Assembly (NCBI RefSeq): GCF_040869045.1
Contig: NC_090319.1
Span: forward strand, 341,166,302 to 341,230,301
Direction: 5' to 3'
Length of the DNA: 64,000 nt
Source of the DNA: Eurosta solidaginis
Lineage: Eukaryota > Arthropoda > Insecta > Diptera > Tephritidae
In this document: positions 1 to 10,354 of the stretch, piece by piece
How the letters are laid out: each line of letters starts with the position of its first letter
Numbering within the stretch: the first letter of the stretch is position 1
Notes under the pieces: model-generated
Told to the model about the DNA's origin: nothing
Databases searched by the model: none
The model's input: only the letters and a program-made list of their open reading frames with translations
Translations under genes and position numbers: made by a program

Positions 1-129
1 GTGGAAAAACTCACGCTGTTATTTGTATTTTTTTTTTTGTGTAGGCACACTGAATGAAATCATATCGTTAGTTTATGGAATCTAAGAAAAATTTAAAATA
101 CGTTTGATTTAGGCTTTAACAATAATAAA

Positions 130-1301
130 CAGTAAACGTGTCGAAGTTCGGGTGTAATCGAACATTATATACTCAGCGTGAACTTCAATTGTACATTTCA
201 TTACAGATAAATTACTTTTCTACATTACAAGTGGCACCGCCCGTTAAAAAAAATGACTCCCCATTTCCTCTTACAATAAAACTTGATAAGTGAAATATCA
301 TTGATTCAAAACTATTTCTTGCGAAGTTATAGCTTATTGTTCTAGTCTACGACCCTTTTAAACATGGTAAACTTGTTTTATATCTAAGTTGCCGTGGTCT
401 TTAACTTATGCCGTCCATTTTTACCAGAAATATTTTCTATTATAGGGAAAATTTGTGCACCCAATTTTATTACTATCCATTAGTCTTTCTTCGAGTTATG
501 GCTCCCGAAACATAGACCAATGCTTAGTCATAAAAGGGGCTGTGCCACAACCATTTTTTAAAATTTCAAGTTTTTCCTATTTATTGTTATAAACCCACTT
601 GGGAAATGAAATACCATCGATATAAAGCTCTTTTTTGCAAAGATATAACTTATTTTATTCGTCCACGACCCTTTTAAAAATCTTTTATATAAAAGTGGGT
701 GTGGTCCTTAGCCAATTTCCTTCATTTTTCTTCAAAACATCCCTTAGAGTAAAAGGAACCCCTGTGCCGAATTTTGTTACGGTAGGTTTACCGATTTTTA
801 TTTATGATTAATAATATTTTTAAAATTTATTCTATCACAAGTGGGCGGTGCCACGCCCATTTAAAAATTTTTTTTAAAACTTTTATCAAGAGTCTAAACG
901 TCAGTCCACATGTCAAACTTCAACATTCTAGGTGTATTATTTACTAAATAATCAGGTTTTCTGTGTTTTCCAAAATGTTATATATATAAAAAGTGGGAGT
1001 GTTTATGATCCGATTTCGCTCATTTTCAACGCATTTTCAAATCTATTCTGGACCCAGATAAGCTCGTGTGCCAAATTTGGTGAAGATATCTCAATATTTA
1101 CTCAAGTTATCGTGTTAACGGGCAGCCGGACGAACCGACAGACGGACGGACGGACATGGCTCAATCAATTTTTTTTTTCGACACTGATGATTTTGATATA
1201 TGGAAGTCTATAACTATCTCTTTTCCTTTATAACTGTATAAACAACCGTTATCGAATCAAAGTTAATATGCTCTGTGTGCAAAGCGCGATGAGTATAAAA
1301 A
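130..1301 (-). mobile_element. HINE-1 copy A, Helentron-derived non-autonomous element (subfamily without satellite)
   Basis: Non-coding element read on the minus strand. Its 3'-end hairpin (GTTCG/CGAAC around TGTAAT) lies at 146-163, and the opposite end carries a subterminal GAGTATAAAA-type sequence near 1290. GC boxes such as GTGGGCGGTGCCACGCCCAT recur near 236, 395, 543, 699, 850 and 998, about 150 bp apart. A GGAC tetranucleotide tract lies near 1139-1156. Copy F at 37948-39079 is its close relative in the opposite orientation. Neither carries the 128 bp satellite of the other copies. The architecture fits DINE-1-like Helentron derivatives, whose enzymes would come from elsewhere. Short open frames inside it are chance. 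Confidence 0.75.
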
Positions 1302-1389
1302 TTTAGCAAAGCAGCAGTAAATTTTCATTAATCACGGCGTGGAGATATGAAAAAGTGAAAACAATTTTTTCGGCATTCGTAAAAACAGT

Positions 1390-1478
1390 GTAACTTGTTA
1401 TAGATAATTGTCTGAAAGTGATCGATTCGCTATCAAAAGTTACCAATTTGTTATTGAAGAGGAATTAATTTATTATCA
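1390..1478. repeat. TTATCG-type minisatellite, left part
   Basis: Imperfect units of about 20 bp resembling TTATCGATTTGTTATCAAAA. The same array resumes at 2791 on the other side of the mobile element at 1479-2790, so the two parts were once contiguous. Confidence 0.65.
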
Positions 1479-2790
1479 ACAAGTAAGGAACGCTAAGTTC
1501 GGGTGTAACCGAACATTACATACCCAGTTGAGAGCTATGGAGACAAAATAAGGGAAAATCACTATGTAGGAAAATGAACCTAGGATAACCTTGGAATGTG
1601 CTTGTATGACGTGTATATCAAATGGAAGGTATTAAAGAGTATTTTAAGAGGGAGTGGGCCATTGTTCTGTAGGTGGACGCCATTTAGTGATATCGCCATA
1701 AAGGTGGACCAGGTGTGACTCTAGAATTCGTTTTTACGATATGGGTATCAAATGAAAGGTGGTAATGAGTATTTTAAAAGGGAGTGGTGGTAGTTGTATA
1801 TGTGAAGGCGTTTTCGATATATCGACCAAAATGTGAGCCAGGGTGACCCAAACCATCATCTGTCGGGTACCGCTAATTTATTTATAAAAGCAACACCATG
1901 AACAGCATTCCTGCCAAGATTCCAAGGGCTTTTGATTTCCCCTGCAGAACTTTTTTTCATTTTCTTCTACTTAATATGGTAGGTGTCACACCCATTTCAC
2001 AAAGTTTTTTCCAAAGTTATATTTTGCGTCAATAAACCAATCCAATTACCATGTTTTATCCCTTTTTTCGTATAGAATTGTGGCATTTTTTTAATTTTTC
2101 GTAAATTTCGATATCGAAAAAGTTGGCGTGGTCATAGTCGGATTTCGGCCATTTTTTACACAAATACAAACTGAGTTCAGATAATTACGCGAACTGAGTT
2201 TAGTAAAGATATATCGATTTTTGCTCAAGTTATCGTGTTAACGGCCGAGCGGAAGGATAGACGGTCGACTCTGTATAAAACTGGGCATGGTTCAATCGAT
2301 TTCGCCCTTTTTCTCAGAAAACTGTTATCGTCGTAGAATCTAAGCATCTACCAAATTTCACAAGGATTGGTAAATTTTGGTTCGACATATGGCATTAAAA
2401 TTATCCTAGACAAATTAAATGAAAAAGGGCGGAGCCACGCCCATTTTGAAATTTTCTTTTAGTTTTGTATTTTGTTGCACCATATCATTACTGGAGTTGA
2501 ATGTTGACATAATTTACTTATATACTGTAAAGATATTAACTTTTTTTTTTAATTTGACTTTACAAAAACCTACATACCAAATTTCGTCAAGATACCTCAA
2601 AATTTACTCAAGTTATCGTGTTAAAGGGCGGACGGACGGACGGACATGGCTCAATAAAATTTTTTTTCGATACTGATGATTTTAATATATGGAAGTCTAT
2701 ATCTATCTCGATTCCTTTATACCTGTACAACCAACCGTTATCCAATCAAAGTTAATATACTCTGTGAGCTCTGCTCAACTGAGTATAAAA
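1479..2790 (-). mobile_element. HINE-1 copy B inserted in a minisatellite
   Basis: Read on the minus strand. The hairpin GTTCGG/CCGAAC lies at 1497-1514 and the subterminal CTCAACTGAGTAT near 2775-2787. Only about two units of the 128 bp satellite-like region are present (about 1590-1860). The modular part has boxes at about 1987, 2130, 2286 and 2440, and a GGAC tract at 2630-2645. The end ACAAGTAAGG abuts TTATCG minisatellite on the left, and the array continues directly after GAGTATAAAA on the right, so both ends are well defined. No coding capacity. Confidence 0.82.
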
Positions 2791-3150
2791 GTTATCGATT
2801 TTCTATCACAAAGTTATAGATCTATTATCAAAAGATTTTTGAATTAATATAGAAAAATTATCGATATATTATCTAAAAGTTATCAATAATTTTTTGAATA
2901 TTTATTGATATGTTATCAAAAATTTATCAATTTTTTATCAAAAATAGATCAATTTACTATCAGAAAATTATCGATTTGTTATCAAAAAAGTGTATTTATA
3001 ATAACAAAAATGTATCGTTTTCTTATCAGATTGTTACCAATTTCCTATCGGCGTCTTATCGATTTGCTGTCAAATACTCAGCAGTCTGGTATGAAATTTG
3101 GTCATAACAAACTGATAACAAGCTCGATAATAATAATAGTTCCCTATCAA
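2791..3150. repeat. TTATCG-type minisatellite, right part
   Basis: Irregular units of about 20 bp with TTATCGAT and GTTATCAAAA words, read in the TTATCG sense up to about 3065. The sense then flips to CGATAA (CTGATAACAAGCTCGATAAT) at 3110-3140. The flip suggests two inverted arms round a short centre at about 3065-3110. Open frames here (2905-3153) are low-complexity artefacts. Confidence 0.65.
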
Positions 3151-3378
3151 TAATAAGCCTGTCGGTATGGAACCTTCTCAAAATGTCCGAAATTGTTTCC
3201 ATCTTTTAAAATTAGTTTTTTTGTGTTTTAATTTCAACCCCTGCGCTCGTTTAAACATTGAACTTCACGACTAATTTGTACTCATTCCTTTATTTCGAAA
3301 AATGATCAAGTTCCAGATCGCACGTTTTATTGTTAACTGATTAAAAAAATTTTTTTGAATAAAAAATAAAATAAATGT

Positions 3379-3720
3379 AGGGCGCGATAACCTCCGAAGA
3401 GAGGTTCTCTTCCAATTTGGAGGAGCACTACCTTTTTTTAATTTTCCCTACAAATTGGCCGGGCAGGACCTACTTGTTTTATGCCGACTCCGAACGGCAT
3501 CTGCAAGGCAGACGAGCTTTCACTGAGAGCTTTTTATGGCAGAAATACACTCGGAGTGCTTGCCCAATACCTACTGCCGAGGGCAACCCCGCTTAGAAAA
3601 ATTGTACTCGAATTGAAAAATCTTGTTTCTAGAATTTGGTGGTGTTTTGCCCGGGGCGTGAACCCAAGATCTTCGGTGTGGTAGGCGGAGCACGCTAGCA
3701 TCACACCACGGCGGCCGCCG
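3379..3720 (-). mobile_element. SINE-A copy 1, tRNA-headed SINE
   Basis: Transcribed sense is the minus strand. Near 3720 it starts with a tRNA-like head with an A-box-like stretch (TGGTGTGATGCTAGCGTGC) and a B-box-like GGTTCACGCCC at 3654-3664. A body follows that is shared with copies at 8988, 42009, 43240 and 44130, ending in AT-rich sequence near 3379. This is the most complete copy. The plus-strand open frame at 3481-3684 is the SINE body read backwards and is not a gene. Confidence 0.75.
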
Positions 3721-4199
3721 TGATTTTGTTACGCACCATGGTAACCAACTGAAAGGGTTTTGCTGACATTTATAAAATATTTAAAAAGACCAAAACCCAG
3801 GAATGCCATTTAATCCCATTTTTATAATGAAACTCTTTGAAACTTTATGTTTTTCGAAAAAAAAAAAAAAAAACAATTCGGTTTACACCTGTGAACAATA
3901 AAAGGTAACGATGTTTTATTGACTAAATAAATATGGTTTAAAAAAAAATAAAAAACACTCGTTTTAGTACTTAGTTTTAGTATCTACAATCCACTTAGAT
4001 ATTTGATGTTGATAGCACCATTTCACAGAGGTTCGTGTCTACGCTATTAAGCACAACTCGTATTGTAGCGAGTTATTTAACCATTGCGGCGAGTCTTCAA
4101 TAATTGCCGCTAGATGGGTATAACTCTCCTTTGCGCGCCTAGGCTAGGGAGTTACAAAAAAGCACACATACGAGTGGAGCTAATATAACGTGTTAAAAC
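3721..4199. other. AT-rich sequence, nothing recognised
   Basis: Contains a 17 bp A run near 3857 and scattered unique-looking sequence. I see no gene, RNA or repeat I can name. Confidence 0.4.
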
Positions 4200-5010
4200 A
4201 GACATTTTTTTTTAAAGTAGCCGTTGCCCAAACCGCGTTTAGAAACAGAAAGTTTAAAAGTTTTTAAGCTACTAATCAAAAGCCGTTAAATATATCATAT
4301 TGCAACCTGGCATAGAGGTTGTCCTAACTGTTATTTATACACATTGTGGAAATAAACAGAACTGGGTTAGCGATGTGCCCATTTTTAACATAATCATAAC
4401 CGAAATTTTGAAGTATTGAATATTTTTTACCAAAGACAGATAAGGTCATGAAGCTTGATATGCAGGTTGAATTCATAACAAAAATATAACCCTGTAAAAT
4501 TTTGAAAAATAGGTGTGGCACCGCCTAAAATTAGTAGAAGGATATTTAAAAGTTTTGCAAGTCGTTAATGAAAATTTTTATCAGCCGTTAATTAGATGCC
4601 GTTAAAGTAAAATTTCGCATGATGTATATTGGAACGATTTCCCGTCATCTCTTGTCAAATTTGGTTTCGAGACAAACCGGATTTGACGTTGTGCCATCAT
4701 CAGTGTCGATTTTCGTTCTCGAACGTTCCAATATACATCATTTTCCCACCCTGTCGGAAATCAGCAAAACAAAATAAGTAAAATTTTGCAATTTTTTGAT
4801 CTGAATAGAATTCGTTAACAACCACGCCCACTTTTTCAAAAAAGTTGCTTAAAGTTTGACCCAATATATTTATAAAATGAATATATATATGATCATTATA
4901 GATATGCTAGAGAAATGTACAAAATTAAAAAAAAACTGGGTATGGTCCTTATCCCCTCCTTTTAATTAACCACCCCACAAAACTCTTAATGTCAAACTCG
5001 AAAAAAGTGA
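4200..5010 (+). mobile_element. Decayed HINE-1-like remnant
   Basis: Lacks clear termini but keeps family modules: GGTGTGGCACCGCC at about 4511, followed by TTAAAAGTTTTGCAAG as in good copies, ACCACGCCCACTTTTTC at about 4814, and GGTATGGTCCTTATCC near 4937. It is interrupted by a 123 bp MITE at 4619-4741. Read in the sense with the hairpin end to the right, although the hairpin itself is lost. Confidence 0.5.
4619..4741. mobile_element. 123 bp MITE-like hairpin element
   Basis: Perfect 18 bp terminal inverted repeats: ATGATGTATATTGGAACG at 4619-4636 and its reverse complement at 4724-4741. Inside is a second dyad at 4654-4687 (GTCAAAT..GGTTT with AAACC..ATTTGAC). It sits inside the HINE-1-like remnant. 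Target duplications are not obvious. Superfamily unknown. Confidence 0.65.
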
Positions 5011-5039
5011 CCCAGTTTAACGTTTAAGTTTACAACAAC

Positions 5040-5235
5040 TAAGGCATGACGTGGCTGAATGCGTTTGTAACATTTCAACTATCGTAGGAGTGCGGGTTCA
5101 AATCCCACTCCCGGGAAAAAAGGTTTTGAAGAGATTTACAAAGTATAATCGAAACAGCTGTCGCCTTGTCCGTCCTGATGTCACGTTGTTTAAGTTTTTC
5201 CCAAATTATTAAATAAATTATAAATTAAAAACTGC
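5040..5235 (+). mobile_element. SINE-B, tRNA-headed SINE
   Basis: Begins with GCATGACGTGGCTGAATGCG and carries the tRNA-like T arm GAGTGCGGGTTCAAATCCCACTC. An AT-rich body follows, ending in ATTAAATAAATTATAAATTAA. The head resembles a Leu/Ser-type tRNA with altered D and anticodon arms, so it is not a functional tRNA. This head is familiar from fruit fly genomes (recall, not checked). Only one copy is seen in the window. Confidence 0.65.
5052..5105 (+). promoter_or_regulatory. RNA polymerase III internal promoter (A and B boxes) of SINE-B
   Basis: TGGCTGAATGCG at 5052-5063 fits an A box. GGTTCAAATCC at 5095-5105 is a full match to the B-box pattern GGTTCRANNCC. Spacing of about 32 bp is within the tRNA range. 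Confidence 0.6.
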
Positions 5236-7149
5236 TTCAATAAATATTTTCATACATTTAAAGCAATAAGGGCAATCCCTGTTTGATTCATACAGATTTG
5301 GTAAAAACATTTTCTTTATGATAATCACCGTTTTATAGCTGTTTACGGCAGTATATAAGGTTCAGCTTCGCAATACTGCAAATCTCCTGAGGTATCCGCG
5401 TTCAGCTGCTGCCAAATATAAGAGAAATACTTTCTATGCCGAGCGGTTTTCAAGGACTAAAATAACGTAGGGAAATGTTTGGGCTCTTACTCGCAAGCCA
5501 CCTTCAAAAGAAGCCGTTATAATACAAGGGATATCATTAACCGGCCCCGTCTATGATTCAGAGCAATACATCAGGACAGGTACATTTAATGAGCAGGTTG
5601 TAGATCATGAATTTTGTTCGTCGAGAAGAAACTTTATTTTCAATATCATACTCGGTCCTAAATAACATTTGTTCGCAAGATTTACTCTTACGATAGTTGC
5701 TAGGTAGACATTGGTTGCGTTGTTAATGCTGGTTTTCAGATAGGCAAAATGTATCAAGTTTGACTTTAAGAAAAAATTTCTAAAGAAAAATCTAAAGCTA
5801 GAGAGAATGTTCTTAATACTTTCAAGCACTCAAAATTCCTTTAATTAATATTTAATATTATTTAAATAAAATATTTAATAATATTAAGATTATACATTTT
5901 TTTATGAACAATGTCAATATGTAGTTATTGTTTAACGGTTTTGGTAAGTGTATCTTAAGTTCAACAAAAACTATTATGGTTGCGAGTCAGATAAAATTTC
6001 GTTACCTAGTTTTTGTATTAAATTAAATATCTTTCCTCGTTTCAATCTCTATGTTATTTTTTCTTATTTCTGAATTCTTTGCACATTGCGGAACGTGCCT
6101 TTTTGTTGAAATTGAAGATATTCGAAGATGAAACATGTGACGTAAACTTCTGCAGTTTTAGTTAGAAAATTTCAAATTCGTGTTTTGTATATTAATAGCA
6201 GTGTGTATGTGTACAATAAAGTGCCTCAACAAAGGATTTTGCAAATTTTCAACAAATGCTAATCGGGATTAAGGAAGGCTTTTATTTCGATATACATATG
6301 GAACATTTTCTGAGATATAAATCAATAAATAGTGTAACGAATCTTGGGAAATTCCACATATATTTCACCTTCTGCTAACTCCAATTTTGAGTGTTGCAAA
6401 ATGGTCTACATTTAGACTACTTTGGGAATAGTACAATTATACTTCACTATCACGTACTTCACCAAATCGTGTCTAATTCAATCTGATTAGTTATTCCTCC
6501 GCTTGCGTTGCTTTTATACTCTCTTTTGCCTTGTTCGCATATTTCACCTAGGATCTAGACTTTTCAATAACCTGGAACAGTTGTTTCGCATACTTGGTTA
6601 TTTAGCTAGATATATGTGTGTGTATGTGTGAGTAACAATTTCTGCTCTTATCATGTGTGTATGTGAGATATCTCTTTACTTTGATCTGCTGGTTATGTGT
6701 CGGGAAGCGTGGCTGCTTGCTTTAATGTGTACATGTACATAAGTGTGGCTGCTGGGTGTTTTTGTGTTTGTGATTATTTACAAACAGCATAGTGATGTCA
6801 ATATTCGCCACAATAGAATATTTCTTTGTAGAATATGAAACTTTAAACGAAATGTGTGATCTTCATGACAATATCTTAACTATTTTTTTGTAGAATATGA
6901 GCTTTAAACGAAATAAGTGACCTCCATGACAATATCTCAACTTTTTGGAGATATCGAGCAATATACAACAGATACTGAAGAGTTTGCTGTGTGGATTTGA
7001 TATCTCACAAATTTTCATGGAAAATTTAAATATTTTGACTTTTGTAGTTTGTATGAAGATATATCAAACAACGTTCCAGAATGCGAAATTAAGAAAAGGG
7101 AGGCAGTATTATCGATATGACAACCAGATTTAATACCGTTTTTTCAAAA
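5236..7149. other. No gene recognised; possible decayed transposon text at 5340-5600
   Basis: AT-rich sequence. The minus strand of 5340-5600 has a coding-like stretch (words such as MYCSES and LAAAERGYLRR) that reads like a decayed retroelement, but I cannot assign it. GT-rich simple sequence occurs at about 6610-6770. A small tandem duplication at 6827-6941 is listed separately. Confidence 0.35.
6827..6941. repeat. Two-copy tandem duplication, 62 bp period
   Basis: TGTAGAATATGA..CTTTAAACGAAAT..GTGA..TCATGACAATATC..AAC occurs at 6827-6880 and again at 6889-6941 with a few differences. Confidence 0.7.
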
Positions 7150-7689
7150 ACTTTAGTATGGCTTAACTAACGCTTAGTATTGCAAAGATTTCGTTGGAGT
7201 ATTCGCGTTGTAGGCTCAGTTCAGCACACTGACAAGTGGCCCCCACTTGAAATATGATCGGGTATTCTCCTGGAGGTACTGCTATTCTAGCTATAGCTCC
7301 GGAGATCCTGGCTCGAATTTTTCCTTTTATTTTCAAGCAATCAGCGCACCGTACGGTCTTATGAGGACGCTGGTTGCTCTCTAGCTTCACTATATTCCTA
7401 GTTATCTTGTTTCTCAGTTATACATTAAATCTTTTCTGAAAACCCACCTGCTTAAATATCTTATCACTCCGATGTGGAGAGATTGGGATATCCTCTCTAC
7501 GTTCCTCCATGTTTCGGGATGAAGTAACCTTTGCTTTGTCAATGTTTTAATTTGGAAGTTATGCTGCTCTATCCTTACGTATAATGGGATAAGCCGGGGA
7601 TATCCTCTAACGTTGTTGCAGGGCATGTACAAATAGCCCCCATTATGCATACACATGCCAGTCACGGGCTGCATCCCTATGATATACCT
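7150..7689 (-). other. Unassigned coding-like minus-strand sequence
   Basis: Two short open minus frames (7163-7390 and 7414-7674) lie just downstream of a reverse-transcriptase remnant at 7690-7970 on the same strand. Neither has a motif I recognise. They may be decayed parts of the same element or chance. Confidence 0.25.
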
Positions 7690-7970
7690 TCTAGACGTTT
7701 GTATACCATTCTGACCTTTAAATCTCTATTTTAATACGAGGTTGGTGTCACAGATGACGCATAAGTTCATTTCCTAGACTCTATACGACACATTTGGTAA
7801 TGATTGCAGGGCTCGTAAGCTTCTTCTTCTTGCGAAGCATATGTTAGCCGTCTTTAATGGGTTGGTGTTAAGCCCCAATTTGGCACACCATTTTTTGGTT
7901 ATGTTTAATGCTCTCTTTACGACATGATATATCGTGCTTATCCCTTGTAATAACTACTATATAAAATAAA
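7690..7970 (-). pseudogene. Non-LTR reverse transcriptase thumb fragment (I/R1-type)
   Basis: On the minus strand at about 7965-7815 a frame reads ALNITKKWCAKLGLNTNPLK, followed by TANICFARR. This is the usual stretch after the YADD motif in RNase-H-bearing non-LTR reverse transcriptases: a W-C pair, a glycine, an asparagine and a lysine before a hydrophobic strand ending in phenylalanine. Nothing upstream with the catalytic aspartates can be read, and the frame breaks soon after. It would have copied retrotransposon RNA at nicked chromosomal targets, but it is dead. The clade is a guess between I, LOA and R1. A chance resemblance is possible but unlikely over 25 residues. Confidence 0.5.
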
Positions 7971-8154
7971 GAGTATGAATATTCATATATTGTAACTCGC
8001 CAAATACGGACAGGCGATGCAATTAGATGTCATGAAAAGGGGACGATTAATCTTACTCATAACTGACTTAACGTCATACACCGATCATATAACTGCGGTT
8101 TTGGACTTCCAGGTGTCCTTAAAGATAATAATAGGGGAAGGCTGAGAAAATGGT

Positions 8155-8890
8155 AGAAGCGTTACAATCTACACAGATGGCTTGAAAACGGAAAAGGGAA
8201 CCGGAGTTGGAATGTACTCAAAGCATCTACAGGTGAAGCAATCATAACTGCTTCCTGACTCATGCAGTGTCTTGCAGTCGGAGGTATATGCCATAGAGTG
8301 AGCAGCCAGTGTGCTCCAGTGCAGTACGTTCCCATACATCAACGTAACGTATAAGAAACCATCGTGATAAAGTCTGATATCGGGCGGTGGTTTTTACCTC
8401 GATGGGTCCCTGGTAATGAATTATGACTTGGAAGTAAACATTCCAAAATGAACATAAGAGAGGTGGACATATACCTAAGACCACCGCTGGGTTATACTCT
8501 GAAGAATATCTTATTGAATCAACGGACTTGCTGTGCGCAGTGGGAATTCTTACGGGTATCATCACAAGTCGTTACGCTATTGCAGCAATGCTCTGAAGGT
8601 GGCGCATACCAATAAGCTCCCTTTGCAGAAGATATCAGGATGAGGAGAAGACTCAGAATTCTAGGTGCACGAATTTTCGACAGTCTGACAGAGATTGGGA
8701 TGATGGATCTTTCAGTATGACTTAAATTTATTATAGAAGAAATGTGGTTCACTGATCATGTGTAGCTGTGCCTGTGGCACTGTCAGCACTATAGGCGCGC
8801 TGGCTATGATGTATGAGCCAGCTGTTGACTGCGTTTGAGCTGATATCATAGTTTATTATATTTTCCGTTGCCTTAAAGAAAAAGAAGGTT
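8155..8890 (+). pseudogene. Non-LTR retrotransposon RNase H and 3' part, decayed
   Basis: From 8161 the frame reads VTIYTDGLKTEKGTGVGMYS, then after a stop LLPDSCSVLQSEVYAIE. These are the first catalytic Asp and the Glu of a retrotransposon RNase H domain, in the usual order. Several in-frame stops and shifts follow. Acidic, Cys-containing text near 8625-8700 (DEEKT) resembles the Cys/His tail after RNase H. The enzyme would have removed RNA from the RNA-DNA hybrid during copying. It is certainly inactive. It is transcribed away from the RT fragment at 7690-7970, which is on the other strand, so the two are separate insertions or a rearranged one. Confidence 0.6.
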
Positions 8891-8987
8891 AGTTAGAGGA
8901 CTTCGATGATAATGTGTGAACGTTCGCGCCTTTTGAATAGCACAAAGCGCTGAAAGCATATTAACAACAACATGTTCGTCTGTTTTG

Positions 8988-9205
8988 TTGTCTAAGTGGG
9001 GTCGCCCCTCGGCAGTGATTAGAAAACACTCGGAGTCTATTTATGCCATGAAGAGCTTCTCTGTGTAAATTTATCATGCAAATACTGTTCGGAGTAGGCA
9101 AAAAACTCGTAGGTCCCGTCGCATTAATTTGAAAACTAAAAAAGAGGTGGACGAAAATTGGAAGAGAAATTCGGCTCAACTTTTCTCGGAGCTTATTCGC
9201 GTGAA
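8988..9205 (+). mobile_element. SINE-A copy 2, body only
   Basis: Reverse-complement match to the body at 3379-3600: CTAAGTGGGGTCGCCCCTCGGCAGTG, then AAACACTCGGAGT, GCCATGAAGAGCTTCTC, and an end corresponding to CTCGGAG..TTATTCGCG. The tRNA-like head is missing, so it is 5' truncated. It is the only SINE-A copy in this orientation. Confidence 0.65.
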
Positions 9206-10354
9206 GTACTTTTTTTTAGTAACAAACAGACGCTGTGCTAGAGCTCCCTATTCTAAAAGTATGCAAGCTAAGCGGCCAGTGTTCTGTGATTTTGGTCCTA
9301 AAGATTTCTTTTTTGTTCTATTTGGAATGTTCTCTGTCCTCCATATATCGTATTTCGTGCAGGTTTTCTTGGTCATCTTGCAGGTGTCCGAGGAATGAAC
9401 TGTAATGTTTATTTTAATTGATGCTAGTGGCTGATGCATCTAAACCTCCTTCGCAGCATCCAGTTGTACCTCTGCTATCGGAAACCCATGTACTTAACTC
9501 TAGTTATTTCGACTTGAGGTAGAAACCGTAAACATTATTAACTTGCCAGCTATACTTTAAAATAACAAGTTGCCATCAGCGGTTGTACATTTACGTCCTA
9601 GTGCGGGGTTGAACCTTGCAAGTTTATAGAGTCAACCTTTGACAATAGAACTTTCTGAAGAAAATGTTTTTATACAATTTATCAAAATTTTTGTATATCA
9701 GGAGTATACTTCAAGGAAAAAGATGAGGCAGAAAAAATTAAAAAATGGAAAAAGAGACGAAACTAAAAAGTTTACCCCTTTCGAGACTTCAAACCTGCGC
9801 AGTTGTATGTGAGCCAAGCGATTTATTGATTTCATTAGCGTTGAAGCATTCCTTTCGCTGTTTCCCAATGCCTTTTTTCGCAGTAAGCCAAGGCAAAAAG
9901 TAAATATTTTTTTCATTCCTCCATGGCACACAAAAAAATTCATTAGTTGCTTTCCAACAAATTTAGTACTAATATAACTTTGCGAATGCGAATAAAAGTA
10001 AAACTTGAAATGCGAATCCAATTAAATTTTATACAAAAATAAACTGTACGATATCCGCTGTTATGCACAGAAAACAAAAAAACCATTTTCCCAAAACTAT
10101 TTCCGCTCTTTCAAAAGAATATTTCGTGCGAAATAATCGAGCGCGGAGATGTCCGCAAATGAGTACGAGTAGTATTACAGCAACAAAGCTGTCGCCTCTA
10201 CATAAAGAATTGAGCTAAACGAAAGCAACAAAGCGAAAAATAGAAGGGGACAAATTTGAAAATAGAAAAAAGGTTAAGGACAAAAAATCTAAAAGTTAAA
10301 AGAGCTTTATACTTATGAGGAAGAGAAACGGACAAAAAATGAAGCAAAGAAAAA
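9206..10354. other. No gene recognised
   Basis: Unique-looking AT-rich sequence. The longest frame (9698-10021, minus) is rich in Phe, Ser and Lys and has no motif. I see no repeat structure. Confidence 0.35.

Noticed and set aside
2419..2676. Short frames recurring in several places (932-1213, 2419-2676, 12834-13046, 30504-30707, 37980-38303, 55213-55443)
   Set aside because: They repeat because they lie in copies of the same non-coding element, on either strand, and include the GTCC tract. No conserved start, length or domain.
3481..3684. Small plus-strand protein of 67 residues
   Set aside because: Antisense reading of SINE-A. The same text recurs, broken, in the other SINE copies.
5044..5115. 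Functional tRNA gene
   Set aside because: The T arm and B box are good, but the D and anticodon arms do not form a normal cloverleaf and a SINE body follows. Treated as a SINE head.
7414..7674. Minus-strand 86-residue frame as a retroelement zinc protein
   Set aside because: Cys and His residues do not form a known spacing and no neighbour supports it.
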